Below are positions 43,961 through 55,691 of a DNA stretch of 64,000 nt, piece after piece. A program made the position numbers and the translations under genes. Within the stretch, counting starts at the first letter, position 1. Every line of letters begins with the position of its first letter. The notes under the pieces are model-generated. The model had not been told where the DNA came from, searched no databases, and saw nothing but the letters and a program-made list of their open reading frames with translations. The stretch lies in the NCBI RefSeq assembly GCF_029784155.1, contig NC_073693.1, forward strand, positions 285,110,875 through 285,174,874, in the 5' to 3' direction. The DNA comes from Uranotaenia lowii. Lineage: Eukaryota; Arthropoda; Insecta; Diptera; Culicidae.

Positions 43961-45885
43961 AGCGCAGGAAATGACAACTGTCAAAGCGCAATCGAACAGC
44001 TGTCAGTGACCGGCCGTTTCCGGTTTCGTTTGTTTGGGAAGAAAACTTTTTGTATCGCTTTTGCTTTCAAAACTAGTTGAGCTGGTGCTGACACCTGTCA
44101 GTCAACACTTTTATTTAGCTTCGATTTGAAACTGACAGCACACTGGGAACTTTGTTGGAGAAATTTTTATTATAGGCGAATGAACATTATTTCAAGTTTA
44201 TCAGGCTGGAACAAATATCAATTTCTTCTTTTGTCACCTTAATGGGTTAAATTCCCATAAAAAAGAGGTATAATTTGGGTCGAATCTGCTGCGATATAAA
44301 ATATAAACATATTTGTGTTCACTTACAATATTTGGAAGCAAGAAGTTGACGAATGCTGCGAGAGCGAAAGACAATTCGCAGCCTTATGTTTTTATTATTA
44401 CCTTCATACATGGATTTTCATTACATTTCAAAACAATAATGAAAATCCTCTCAACTTTTGTAAGCCTTCAAAAAATTACTGCAATATTTTGAGGTATTTC
44501 ACTAGGGAGTTGAAGGCTTTGGATTTAATAAACAAGAATATATCTACCTACTTTATACTTTTTTGTTGAGCATTCGAATCGTCTCAAGTTCAAATAAACT
44601 TGTATCAGAAATTTTCAGTGAAGATCTGTTCAGATTGGAACAATTTCAACCGTAAACGCGTGATAATTTATTACTGCACGATTTTTTTTTTGTTATCAAT
44701 CACAAATCCCATATATATGTTCTTCACTTTGATTAGCAGTTTTGGAATCATCAATAATAATATTCATCAATCCAATATTCAAATTTTCTTGGGAGGTTGA
44801 AAGATGCAGCCGGCCGAGCGGAGGAATGCATTTAATTTTTGAAGCACAGCAACAAAAACGCCTAAATGTATGCATAAAAAATCGCAATCCGAGGCGCACA
44901 ATATAAAGCGCCTGCACGTAGGCTACAAAATTAAATATCATTCAAAAATGTTCAAAAAAAATCTGTAAACTATCCCCTTGGGAATGATGAAGGTATACCA
45001 CTCACAATTCAATACTTGATGAGAGTTTGCATAACAAATGCGAACCGATTCGGTAGACAAAAGTACACCGAATATATTTGGGACATAGTTGATTATTTTG
45101 ATTCTTATGACTTTTTTGAAGTTCCATCTTTACAAATTAAGATCTTAAGTCTTTCTAAGTAGATGGAAGAACTCTGGAATCCTGGTATGACGAAAGGGCA
45201 GCTTCGAGAACAAACCATCAAAATGCGGTCACCACAACATGTTTATTTATTTATGATAACGGCACAAAAAAAAAAACCCATTTCCAAGATCTCAACCGTT
45301 ATCAGTTTACGGTTCGAGTATCAGATTTATCTACTGTTGAAAAGGTAAAAGTGAAATGATAATATTTCGCAATCAAATCGACATAAATGATGCGGTATGC
45401 TTCTACATGAACTGAACGCTTTAAAGTGGGGTGTAAAACGACCCAGCATCACTCGCTCGTCCTGTCACTTTTTCCCTGCTGCTTTGGCTTTCGGATTACG
45501 ACCGTAATGCGTAACGATAGGCTATGGCAAGAGGCTTCAGCGGCGGTCCATATGGGTCCGTAATCTCCTGGAGCCTGGGATCTTTCCCGGTGATGGTTGT
45601 TAAAAGGGTCTTTTTTGCGATCCTCTTGCTCCTCCTCCTCACAATATGATTCCACATGATGAAGGAAGAATCGGACAAACAAAACAAGAAAAAAAACCGC
45701 AAGGAGTCGAGTTAAGCATATAAAAATTAAGATAAAGCTCACCGCACGAGATTGGGAACTCAACAGCTTTGCTGCGAGGTTCGTTTGCGCACTGAGAAAG
45801 ACAGAGAGATGCAAATTGCTCATCTCCTCCCCACTTTACCACCTTTATTGTAGTATTTTTTGTTGTTGTTTCTCCTGTGTGGACT
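43961..45885. other. intergenic, no gene recognised
   Basis: AT-rich sequence. A GC-richer patch at 45450-45830 has overlapping minus-strand frames (for example KRIAKKTLLTTITGKDP) but no recognised family; it could contain an exon whose continuation is in the assembly gap. Confidence 0.4.
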
Positions 45886-46385
45886 NNNNNNNNNNNNNNN
45901 NNNNNNNNNNNNNNNNNNNNNNNNNNNNNNNNNNNNNNNNNNNNNNNNNNNNNNNNNNNNNNNNNNNNNNNNNNNNNNNNNNNNNNNNNNNNNNNNNNNN
46001 NNNNNNNNNNNNNNNNNNNNNNNNNNNNNNNNNNNNNNNNNNNNNNNNNNNNNNNNNNNNNNNNNNNNNNNNNNNNNNNNNNNNNNNNNNNNNNNNNNNN
46101 NNNNNNNNNNNNNNNNNNNNNNNNNNNNNNNNNNNNNNNNNNNNNNNNNNNNNNNNNNNNNNNNNNNNNNNNNNNNNNNNNNNNNNNNNNNNNNNNNNNN
46201 NNNNNNNNNNNNNNNNNNNNNNNNNNNNNNNNNNNNNNNNNNNNNNNNNNNNNNNNNNNNNNNNNNNNNNNNNNNNNNNNNNNNNNNNNNNNNNNNNNNN
46301 NNNNNNNNNNNNNNNNNNNNNNNNNNNNNNNNNNNNNNNNNNNNNNNNNNNNNNNNNNNNNNNNNNNNNNNNNNNNNNNNNNNNN
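45886..46385. other. assembly gap (500 N)
   Basis: Exactly 500 undetermined bases, a common placeholder length. It removes the 3' part of the Nop16 gene. Frames spanning it are meaningless. Confidence 1.
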
Positions 46386-48387
46386 TATCGGTGACATACT
46401 TGACCTGGCCCTTCGGCAATCGAAATCGGCTCTCCACGTACTCGTTAGCATCTTGTTCCAGTTTTTCCGCAACGTAGGCTTTAGGATTTTTCCTCTTTTT
46501 AGCTTCCACGTCTACCGTTGGCTCAGTATCGGAATTGTCCTCCTCGAGAAACCCGTTTACATATTTGGCTACCTTCAGACGTTCCTGCTTGCTGTTGGGA
46601 ATCGGGATGGTCCTATTGACATTATAGGCAAGCCCCATGTCTCGAATGTTTGCGGCCAACTTTTTCTTCGGATCAGCAGCTTTGCGGATTTCAAGGCTGT
46701 GGAAATGTAAAAGTTTAAAATTAATTTTTATGGGCATCGTAATTTTGTTAAAACTCTTATCCTTCTGAAACATTCACCCAAATCATGACTAAAAATGTAT
46801 GCTATTTCTTCAAACAACTTCCATTCATGTTTAAATCAGTTCATTATGTTCATTTGGTTTTTACAAACGTATATTGGGACAAATTTTGACGTTTTTTATT
46901 GCATCACAGTGTTTTACGGAGTTCAAACAATTTAAAAAATTAAGTGTTGAATAAGAAAAATATCCTCCGAGTTTCTACATAAAATTATTTTCAGTTAAAT
47001 TTAATACAGAAGGCGCTGTCTGGTGTCGAGTATGTGAAGCTGCATCATGCTATAAAAAAATACACAGAAACACAAACGCCTTTCGTTAGGCAATCGATTA
47101 TGTTCGCAAGGATAATATAAAGAAAAAAAATATTTTGATATATTGTTTAGGAACCTTAAACCTAAATTGAAGAATGTTTTGATTGTGTTTAGCAGTGATT
47201 TCAAAATGCATTCAAATATGTATAGAAAAGCGAAGGTGTGTAAGCTATAAACTAAAAAAATGTCAAGCCAACTGCTGGAATAAAGTTTTTCTACTTGATA
47301 TCACACATCATGTAGAAGATGGGGAAAAGATTAAGGTACACCGGGGTAAGTGGGGACGGTGGCTATTAAAACAATACTGTGAACTATTTTTTTTTTCAAA
47401 CTTTTAATGCAGAATATTAAATTTACTGACACGAATGCCACGAAGATGGTAAAGTGTCACTAATAAAACTAAATAATAATAATAAAATTAAATTTACTTG
47501 TAATCTATCCAATAACTGTAAAAGAGATACGGTTCCAACAATAACGGATGTTTACGGTGACTTTTCGTTAATTTTCTATTTTTAACTACGATGTGGAGTT
47601 GATGTGCATCTTTTTCAATCGCAAATTTCTCGTAAACTAGCTGGCTCTTGACGAGAAACTCTACATTGAAACCATCCTTACATTAGAAACAACCAGTTAG
47701 GAAAAGAACAAACGACGATTAAAAATTAAGAAATGAGAGTTTATTTTCAAAACTCTAAAATGTTGTCTTCAAACCCTACCTGGGGTAAGTGGGGACGGCT
47801 TTATACATACTTGATGTTTAGATATATTTTCAATTTTGTCCTTCATTCAATACATTTTAGCTTTATTTAGCATTCGGATCATGAAAAGTTGGGAAAACTA
47901 CTTGTGTTTTCGGGAATAAGCATATATTTTCGAAAAAATCGGATCTCGTGTGTTGCAACATAAATTACACACAATTATCACTATCATGAACTTTTTACTA
48001 AATTTTGGACGGTTTGAGCAATAAAGTAACGTATTCAACCAAGAAAACACAAATTTGTTGAAAATTTCCTGAAAATAAAAGGGAAAAACTACCGTCCCCA
48101 CTTACCCCGGCGTACCTTACCTGAAGTTATAGAACTTTAGACGAGCCCTAGACATCTACTTTAAACTTATAATTTTCGTTTGTTTTCCATAACCCGACTT
48201 AAAAGTTATTGTAACTAAGATTACATTGAAGTTAGTAATGAATTACAATTAAAATTTGCATGTCTATATAACTAACAACTTACCATTGAATCATACCGGT
48301 TCCATGGATCTTTTTGTTCAATCGTTTCCGATTCGTCTGGTAGTTGTACTTTTGGCTCTGTTTAGTTTTCCTGAGGCGACGGACCAT
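46386..48387 (-). CDS. NOP16: nucleolar protein 16 (NOP16) homologue, 3' end lost in gap
   Basis: Exon 1 is 48387-48284, starting MVRRLRKTKQSQKYNYQTNR and KRLNKK, the basic NOP16 N-terminus. Exon 2 begins at 46696 (acceptor TTCCACAG|CCTTG) and runs into the N block at 46386. Joined, the text reads HGTGMIQC then LEIRKAADPKKKLAANIRDM, GLAYNVNRTIPIPNSKQERL and ends at GQVKYVTD before the gap. The IxC...IR...N..MGLA..nN/R pattern is diagnostic of NOP16, a nucleolar factor in large ribosomal subunit assembly. About 138 residues are visible; the family's C-terminal 40 or so should lie in the gap. The intron holds a TIR element (47334-48117). Confidence 0.85.
47334..48117. mobile_element. TA-flanked TIR element (MITE) in the Nop16 intron
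   Basis: 784 bp with ends AGGTACACCGGGGTAAGTGG and, reverse-complemented, AGGTACGCCGGGGTAAGTGG, flanked by TA. A third partial copy of the terminal motif (GGGGTAAGTGGGGACGG) is internal near 47783. No transposase. TA duplication suggests Tc1/mariner mobilisation. Confidence 0.88.
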
Positions 48388-48879
48388 TTTTAACTATGTT
48401 GGGATGTAGTTGCTGCTAAAAACCAAAAGTTGCACTGCAAAAATTGATAAAATGATCAAAAACAAAACAAGGTACACAATTTCTGTCGAATTCGCACGTG
48501 TTTATCCGGAATATGCACACGCTCGATTTTATTTAACCATTTATGGTTATAGAATAACCATTTTATGGTTTTTGCTAAAAAACTATCAATATGGTTATTT
48601 TTTAAGAATTTTTCAATGAAGAAATTTAACCATTTTGGAAGTTTTCGTGCATTAACCATTAAACGGTTGAAAAGCTTGAAGTTTTTTCATCGCCATTTTG
48701 AAAGTTACGTGAAGCAAACCGAACGCGTTTCGCAAAATCTTTTTTTCGCACGGATAGAATAAAATTCCAAATAAATATATACCTGTGGTTCGGGTGTGCG
48801 TGGAGAGATTCTGAAAGGTAATTGTTTTATCACAAACTTTTCCAAAAAAAAACCATTCTAAAATTAAACAAAATTGCAG

Positions 48880-49415
48880 TGCACCAGTTGGAAGAATCCG
48901 CAAGAGTCCGGATTCAGTTCCGGTGAAACTTAAACGTGACGTCTTGCGCGGGAGTACTAATTTATTACCGGAACGAGCGCACCTATTGCCACAAAAATTG
49001 GTCATCCCGATCGTTCTCCTTATTCTGATGGAGCTGGGGCGGGTCGGACAACCCAAAAAGCAAGGATCATCCCCGGTGCATTTAGCGCTAAGAAGCCGAA
49101 AAGCGAACAGGTAACTTTTGACGGGCAATGATCCTGTTCTTATTCACAACAAATAAAACGTGTCAATTTAATTTTTGCCTTATCCGGCAGTGTAAACCGG
49201 TCAAAAATGAAGGAATACGCCATCCCGAAAAGCTCCCGTCGGAGCAGAGCAGCTTCGTGACACAGCGGATGGTCCACATCAAGTCGAATGCGAACAAGAT
49301 CGTCCGAAAGCCGCTGCTCAAGAATCGGGAAACAAAGTTTTGGAAACAGGAATTCTCATTGCCGATTACCGGAGAGTCGGGCGGGACCAGATGTGCATCA
49401 AACCGAACTTTATGA
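48880..49415 (+). pseudogene. exon-like gene fragment inside the long-TIR element, left side
   Basis: Two blocks with splice signals: 48880-49110 (acceptor AAATTGCAG, donor ACAG|GTAAC) and 49191-49415 (acceptor TATCCGGCAG). Each is open in one frame (first block GRIRKSPDSVPVKLKRDV; second block SEQSSFVTQRMVHIKSNA), yet the frames do not join without a shift. Base composition is much more GC-rich than the surroundings, as if captured from a gene. No family recognised. Confidence 0.4.
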
Positions 49416-49896
49416 AGACGGGAGTGTCGTTGAAATATGAGAAGGTGGAACATGGTCGACTCATTCTGGTGTTCCAGCACCGGGGCAAGAATATTGCTAA
49501 TAAGGAGGCGATGCCGCCATGGCCAGGCTAGGATTGCCTATAAGCGTAGGTCGGTTTTCTCAAGCAGACCGAGGGTGTGGACGCGACGCTTAAAATGGTA
49601 GAACCCTGGATTATCTGGGACCACCCGAATATTGTGACGTTTCGGGGGTGATCTACAAATATGTTCAAAGCAGAAAATGTGGAAGAGGAACCGAAAAAGA
49701 TTCTGAATACTTCTAATATTCATATATTTTTATGTATTGTCTATCACGATTTTTTAATTTCAAAACAAATGAAAAACATCAAAATAAACACTACCGGAAA
49801 CAAGCATGTTAAACCAACAAGATAGAAAATATAAAAATTTAAAAGCTAGTATTTTTTTCTAAACTTTTATCTCGATATCTTCCATTTTGCGATTAG

Positions 49897-52100
49897 GTTG
49901 AAAAATAACCATTTTCCCACCTTTCCTCCATAACTTCTTGCGGTTAAAAAGTAACCATATTTCCACTTCTCAAGAGAAGTCAAAAAATGACTTCTATGGA
50001 AGAAACCAAAATATCACTTAACGTGGAAAGGTGTGAAAATGGTTACTTTTTAATGATAATTGGTTAATTAATTTCGTGCATGCATGCAGCCGATGTAAAC
50101 AAAAACAACTTTGTTTTGACAGTTTAAAATACTCGCTAACTTTCAGCTACTCAGTTCAGAGTGACGGTTGCTCAGTTGTCGCCAAAACCGCACCTACTCA
50201 GTTCTGACTAAATGGCCTTTACTCAGATCTGACTAATCGCCCTTTTCGCGACAACTGAGTCAGGGTTACTCAGAATGCGCGAATGATTTCGGAGCGGATT
50301 CTGGCCGCTTTTTATGGTAGTAATAGTAAAATCCAGTTAAATGAATAAGAATGTAGTTATATATGTTGACCAGAATATTAAAAAGTGAACATTTTTAATA
50401 TTTTAAAATAAATCTATATTTATAAAATTTCAAAAAATTAACAATTTTATGATCATGATTCGTATATCTTTTCACTTTTTTCGCTCCGGAACAACTGCTT
50501 TTCCAACGGAATCATCTTTCCGTATCCGTTCGAGCAACAGAATTTAATTGGCCCCGAAACCGGATTTTGTTTAGCCTTGCTACTGCTAGTGCCACTCCGA
50601 GAACAATCCTTCTTCGCATATTCCTTTATTTTATCCTGAGATAAATTTATACCGTCTGATTCTTCACAAATTATTATCAAAAGTTAATATTTACCTTAAG
50701 AATTTGGTTTTTCTGGTAATTATTGTAGTCAAAAGCGATAAATGATGGAAGGTCTTGAGCAAACTGATCAACATTTACTCAGTTGTCGCCTTCAAGCACT
50801 CGAATTCGCTGAGTGCCAAATTTCGTGTCGTCTGAGTAGCTTTCACTCTGAAAAACTGAGTCGTTTTAGATCAAGCGACGGCTGCGTCATACAACAGGCG
50901 ATGTCTGGGTAAAATGCAGCCGGGCTCTGGGTATTTCAAAATTAGCGAGTAGGGCTATCAGAAAACACGCTAAATGAAGAAATCTAATTAAGGTAATTTT
51001 GTTACACATGATAAAACACCACAAAAAAATAATGTTCATTTTGTCATTTTTTTAAAATTATTTAACAATTTTTTTTGTATTGAAAATTTTAATTGTTCTT
51101 TATTGATTTAACGTCAGCCCATGGTACCAAATCATACAGCTCTCGCTTCCATTGGCTCTGTTGGAACATTTTTCTTTATTTATTTATTTATTTATTATTA
51201 AATCAACAGATCAAATATTGATCCAAATGATATTTTAAAATTAAAAACTATCAACGAATACAAATCTACACTGAACTTAGAACACTAAGAATTCTTCTTC
51301 GGAATAAAACCTTCGAAACGTCAAAATCAAAATGTTTGTTTTCTTCGTAAACAAACAAAATCGTCGCCCGGGGCATTAATACAGCTGCGAGAGAAGAAAT
51401 GAAATCTAACAGAATGCCAGTTTTCTAGAAGTTTTTTTTTATGAAACTTTCACACAGGCTGAGAAACTTATGAACTCTCCATTCAATTAGTTTCGAATAT
51501 TTTGCAGACACTATAGGAAGAGATACAGCTATATTTTAGTAAATTTGGGAAATTTTGAGGTCGCCTCACAAAATTAGCTGTAACTTATACCGTATTTTTT
51601 TTCACCTGGAGGCAAACTTCAGTGAGCCTAGCAAAAGTTTATCCGATCAGTTTTGAGCTTTCTACACAAATTGCCCTCCACTTACATCCTTCTCTACCTT
51701 TTCACTTCTTCTACGAAGCGCACTCGCTTCATCTATCCAGCTATATTCTTCACAATATCTTAAATATTTCTACCTTAGAATAAGTTCATCTCGCCGCAAT
51801 TGCATTGAAATAATATAATCACCATTGAATATAGTGTGTGGGAATAAAGTTCAAAGGGCCCCGGGTGGACTTAATGGCAAGGGGTGCAATGTTACTTGCA
51901 TGCTAGAAATTATTAAACCATTTAAGATTCAAAAATAACCATTTTTCACCTTTTCCCGGGAAATGTCATTTTATGAGTTCTCCATGAGAAGTCATAAAAT
52001 GACTTCTGGGGGAGAAGCTTGAATATGGTTATTTTTCAACCGAATGGGATTCTAGCGGAGAAGTTGAAAAAAGGTTATTTTTCAACCGTATTCTACAAGG
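49897..52100. repeat. two palindromic AT-rich units sharing the TIR motif
   Basis: Units at about 49897-50060 and 51918-52100 each fold on themselves: AAAAATAACCATTTT on one side, AAAATGGTTATTTTT on the other, centred on GAGAAGTCAAAAAATGACTTC or its near-copy. The same AAATAACCAT words occur in both terminal repeats of the 4.7-kb element, so these may be solo hairpin relatives inserted within it. Confidence 0.6.
50453..50790 (-). other. small two-exon ORF in a nested repeat-bounded segment
   Basis: Minus-strand exon one ends at 50695 (TTAAG|GTAAATA), exon two is 50635-50453 (acceptor TTATCTCAG). Joined in frame they read FAQDLPSFIAFDYNNYQKNQ then ILK, DKIKEYAKKDCSRSG and end FCCSNGYGKMIPLEKQLF...YES. 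The 59-bp intron and preserved frame look gene-like. The start codon was not located. The segment is flanked by repeated TACTCAGTT/CTCAGTTGTCGCC words (50.15-50.27 and 50.78-50.87 kb) and by TACTCGCTAA in inverse orientation (about 50.13 and 50.95 kb). Function unknown. Confidence 0.4.
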
Positions 52101-52521
52101 CAGTTTTTAGCGACCTGCATATTTTAAAATTATCTACATAATTAGGAAAAAAACGGTTTTTCGTGTTTGTTTCTTTATTTCTTGTAAATACATAATACAT
52201 TTTAATAAATATATTTTTACCGAAGTATGTTAATAAAAAAAATATGATTTTTTAAGCAGGAACAGAAAACTTCAGGCTATGAACGAACAGCAACAATAGC
52301 CTTAACACCCGCGGTAGCAGAAGTTCCGCCGTGACGGAAGCGGTGATCTCGTGTACCTTGGTTAGTGAGCCATAGCTGAGTGATGACTGAGTCGTAGCTC
52401 TAGCGGAATCTGCTGTTATTTGAGGAGGTTCATCTACGACCGGCAGGTGATGTGTTTACAAAAATGATGGCCCGTTTAGGCTTCTTCCGGGTAGTAAAAA
52501 AATTTCGTAAGAGAAAAACTT

Positions 52522-52960
52522 TTATACCACCTGCCGCTGCCGGAGGAAGGGTCGGAGGATCTGTGCTGTTGGATTGCCGTAACGGAAGCGGCTTAGAAGG
52601 AGCGTTTTGATTAGTTTGTTGAGGTTGGAATCATCTGGCGCTACTGACATGTTCTGAAAAACAAAAAAAAATCGTAACCAACCTTGGTAATCCTGCGGAA
52701 GGGCTATCACCTTCTAAAAATAATGGGAATATATAGTTATCATCGGAAGTATCTCCCAGTCCTCGATTTCGTCTGCTGCTTCTGTGGCCAGGTAACGTTA
52801 GTGAGTCCTCGCAATCTGATTGTTTCGATGCAATTAGTCCACCTGGAGCGATGTTCATTGGACCTGAAGCGATGTCCATTCGGTGCCCTGAAATTTTTAA
52901 TTGTTGATTATTAAGATTATTGTTATGACGAAAATTTACAGCAAATCACTTACTTTTCAT
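52522..52960 (-). other. small spliced ORF inside the long-TIR element, right side
   Basis: Minus-strand exons: 52960-52954 (ATGAAAA, donor GTAAGT), 52887-52711 or -52683 (acceptor TTTCAG, two possible donors), 52653 onward (acceptor TTTTTCAG). The joined frame starts MKRHRMDIASGPMNIAPGG and continues through DCEDSLTLPGHRSSRRNRGL and DTSDDNYIFPLFLE, giving about 68-74 residues depending on the donor. No family recognised. It points inward from the right TIR, mirroring the fragment near the left TIR. Confidence 0.4.
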
Positions 52961-53800
52961 GATTTCCTAAGGATTCAATATGATTAACTCGAAAACTTGA
53001 TTGAGTTACGAGGGAAAATAGATTTTTAAATACGCGTTCGGCTGCGATGTTGGTCGCTTTCAAAATGGCGATGAAAAGACGTCAAATTATTCAACCATTT
53101 TCTGGTTTATACCCGAGAAGTTCCAAAATGGTTGAAATTTATTATGGAAAAATTCATAAAAAATAACCATATTGGTAGTTCTGAGGCAAATGTCATAAAA
53201 TGGTTATTTTTGAACCAAATATGGTTAGATGAAAACGAGCGTGTGTAGGTAGGGGAACGCGATGACCGTACCTTGGAACAGAGTGCCTCCAGTAGGGTGG
53301 GTGCATATTGAGGAAAAGTAGGCAAGGGGTACCAAAAGTTTCTCATTGGTGGGGGGTGGAGACGGAGCGCTTTTTGACAGCGAATTGTTCGCCTACCATG
53401 CCTACGATTACGATTGCCTGTCACAAGATGGACGATTCCGTGCATTAGTATAAGAACACACCTGAAGCTTTACCCGCCTTGCCTTGGAATGCAATTCGTG
53501 AAATGAATTTACCAGCTGGGTTAGCAACTAATAAAAATAAAACAGAGGGTTGTCTGCACAAATTTCGATCCCGACCGATTTTACTCAAACCGACTGCGCG
53601 CCCATTCAAGCAGTGCCATACACGATGCAGCAAATCTGTGCAAATCTGGTGTTATGTATGGCCTGGCAAGAGTCAAGCTCAACATTCTCGCCAATAGAAA
53701 GAAAGAGAAGAAGATCAACATCAACCTCAAAGATGTTATCAATCGCTAGCACAACTGGCGTTTCGAGTATATATGTATCGATGCTCATTTGAGCGGCAAT

Positions 53801-53855
53801 AGAGGCGAATCTACCAAGCAAGCCTCTCTAATAAAATAAATTAAATTAAATCAAA
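53801..53855 (+). mobile_element. 55-bp 3' scrap of a LINE with 12-bp target duplication
   Basis: The insert ends in AAATTAAATTAAATCAAA-type tail and is flanked by TTGAGCGGCAAT at 53789-53800 and 53856-53867. Tail style matches the LINE at 8357-11655. This is an extreme 5' truncation. Confidence 0.75.
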
Positions 53856-53867
53856 TTGAGCGGCAAT

Positions 53868-54968
53868 CTAGAGTGGACCGAAATCGTAACCACCACTGGG
53901 CTCCAGATGGCAGACAATCATGATAAAGGAAGTGGAATAAAACCGTAAAGCGACATCATAGTGATCACAAATCAGTTGGTGTGGCTTTCGGATTGTCTAG
54001 ACTACATGCAAAACCCCCGAATTGCTTCAAGCCTTTTCTTGAATTTTATTGGCATTCTTTCCGCTCTTTATATTTGTGTGTGTTGTTGTGGTTGTGGTAT
54101 TAGAGATGTTGTAACATTGAAAGTACAGATGTAATGCATTGCAAACAAATTTGTCACATTTATTTGGTAGTACAGTCAATAACTATCTGTCTGCATGGTT
54201 GTTGTTGTTTTGTTTTTTGAATGAACGGTACAAATGTTTCCCTGGTGCAACTACAATATGAAGTAAGCAAACCACTAGCAGAGCTGCCTACCTATCAGTT
54301 GGAACAATGGTACAGCTAAGCAAACACACTACAAGTACACACTAAAAAACTTCCTTCGGCTTCTCTAACATCAATGATATCCTGCAGACAGAACATAAAA
54401 CAATAGGTAGTAGGTTTTAATGCGCATTTGCTTTATTTCTCGTGATTCTCTTCTATTGTTTCCATTGATGCGAATGTAATGTGCGTAAATGAGATGATTT
54501 TTTTGTTATGCGTTCTTTCCGTTGTATTTGTGTCTTCGCCTGTTTGAAGGAAGTATATGGGTGGATCTTGCGTTTTGTTGTAAAGAGCCTCTGTCGTCGA
54601 GCAGCGCACATCTTTCTCATCTTCAGGTGTTTTGCTTTTAAATGTTTTGTCACGTGTCTTTTATGGTTTTGTTTTGAAAATTAGATTTTCCAGTACGAAA
54701 AAGTAGTTCTAACAGAAAAACAAACACAGCAGATTTAATATCACAAATAGTATTTTCTTCTTTGACAAATTTAGCCAATCAGTTGTTTCGCTTGTGTGTG
54801 CGAGGGTTCTTTATTTTCTCTTCTCTTTGAGGATTACTTTCGTTTCTAGGTTGGGTTTCATTACAACGAACTTAGTTATCTGTGGTTACATAAATTAACA
54901 AAGATCTTGTAAAACCTATAAATCCTTTGGTATCATTCATTGGTTGGTACTAAACTTAGGCGACCGTA
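53868..54968. other. region containing the likely 3' UTR end of eEF1A
   Basis: No open frame of note. On the minus strand AATAAA occurs near 54812-54817 and near 54432-54437, either of which could end the eEF1A messenger. Left of 54.4 kb nothing is recognised. Confidence 0.5.
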
Positions 54969-55691
54969 TCATGACAGGATGGTTGAAAAATTGTTAGAAA
55001 TAGCTAATCTAACAGTAACGATGATGGCGGATGAGCATATCGCGGTTAAAAGCTGCTGAACGTGGAGAAGTAGAACGATACACTCGACAACACCGATGGC
55101 TTCAAAGATGGTGGAAATGTTGGCGATCTTTGTTGGTTGCGTGTCCTGCTCAGAGGTCTTTTCTTTCCTTCGAAATGCATTTCTATGGTGGTAAAATAAA
55201 TTAGTCTTCTTAGCAGATGATGTAGATGACGATGGGTATGAGTAAGAACCGTTCTTGTTGCTGCTGCTGCTGCTACTGCTATTGTTACTGCTGTTGCCAT
55301 TGGCCACATTGGTTTTGTGGTTGATCGAGTGAAGGATCGATGAAAGATGTTGCCGGTAGAGGAAAATCATTTGAACTGAAGATGGTTGTATGTTTGTTGT
55401 TGTTGTTGCAGTGATTTTCTTAGCAATGCTTCCAATAAAATCATGTGCATACAAGTCAGCTTGCAGTTTATCTTGTGTGGTTTTGTTTAAATTATTACGA
55501 TTATTATTAAATTGTAGTTTACGATTAATATTATTTCTTAAATTATTATTTAATAATAATGGATGATTTCTATTGAAGTCAATCGCTAGGATTGCGCTTT
55601 CAACAAAAGTCCGCATCGTAAGATCATCATTATTCAATAATAATAATGTAGAGTATTGGTTGCGTTTATTAGTAGTAAAAGTAGTGTTCAT
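54969..55691 (-). other. 240-codon open frame in the eEF1A 3' UTR
   Basis: Begins at ATG 55691, 103 bases after the eEF1A stop, and stays open to 54969. The product would be rich in Asn, Thr and Ser (NNNLRNNINRKLQFNNNRNN; NSSNNSSSSSSS), with a more ordinary C-terminal third (EAIGVVECIVLLLHVQQL). No domain is recognised. Simple AAC/AAT/AGC repeats reduce stop codons, so it may be chance within a long UTR. Confidence 0.3.

Larger units (their letters stand above)
48518..53243. mobile_element. 4.7-kb element with ~220-bp terminal inverted repeats
   Basis: The left end (48518-48735) and the right end (53025-53243, inverted) align over about 220 bp, from CACACGCTCG through AACCAT-rich sequence to TTTTCATCGCCATTTTGAAAG and CCGAACGCG. 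Identity is moderate (about 75-80% by eye). Inside are small spliced-looking ORFs next to each end, two palindromic AT-rich units and a further nested element. No transposase was recognised. Long TIRs plus gene-like cargo resemble MULE/Pack-MULE or foldback architecture, but no target duplication was found, so the class stays open. Its left end is only about 130 bp upstream of the Nop16 start codon. Confidence 0.65.

Noticed and set aside
45639..46773. Long frames on both strands across 45.6-46.8 kb
   Set aside because: They are open only because of the 500 N; only the part matching NOP16 is kept.
51175..51205. (TTTA)n tract as the tail of a LINE
   Set aside because: No adjoining LINE coding sequence or target duplication found; treated as simple AT-rich sequence.
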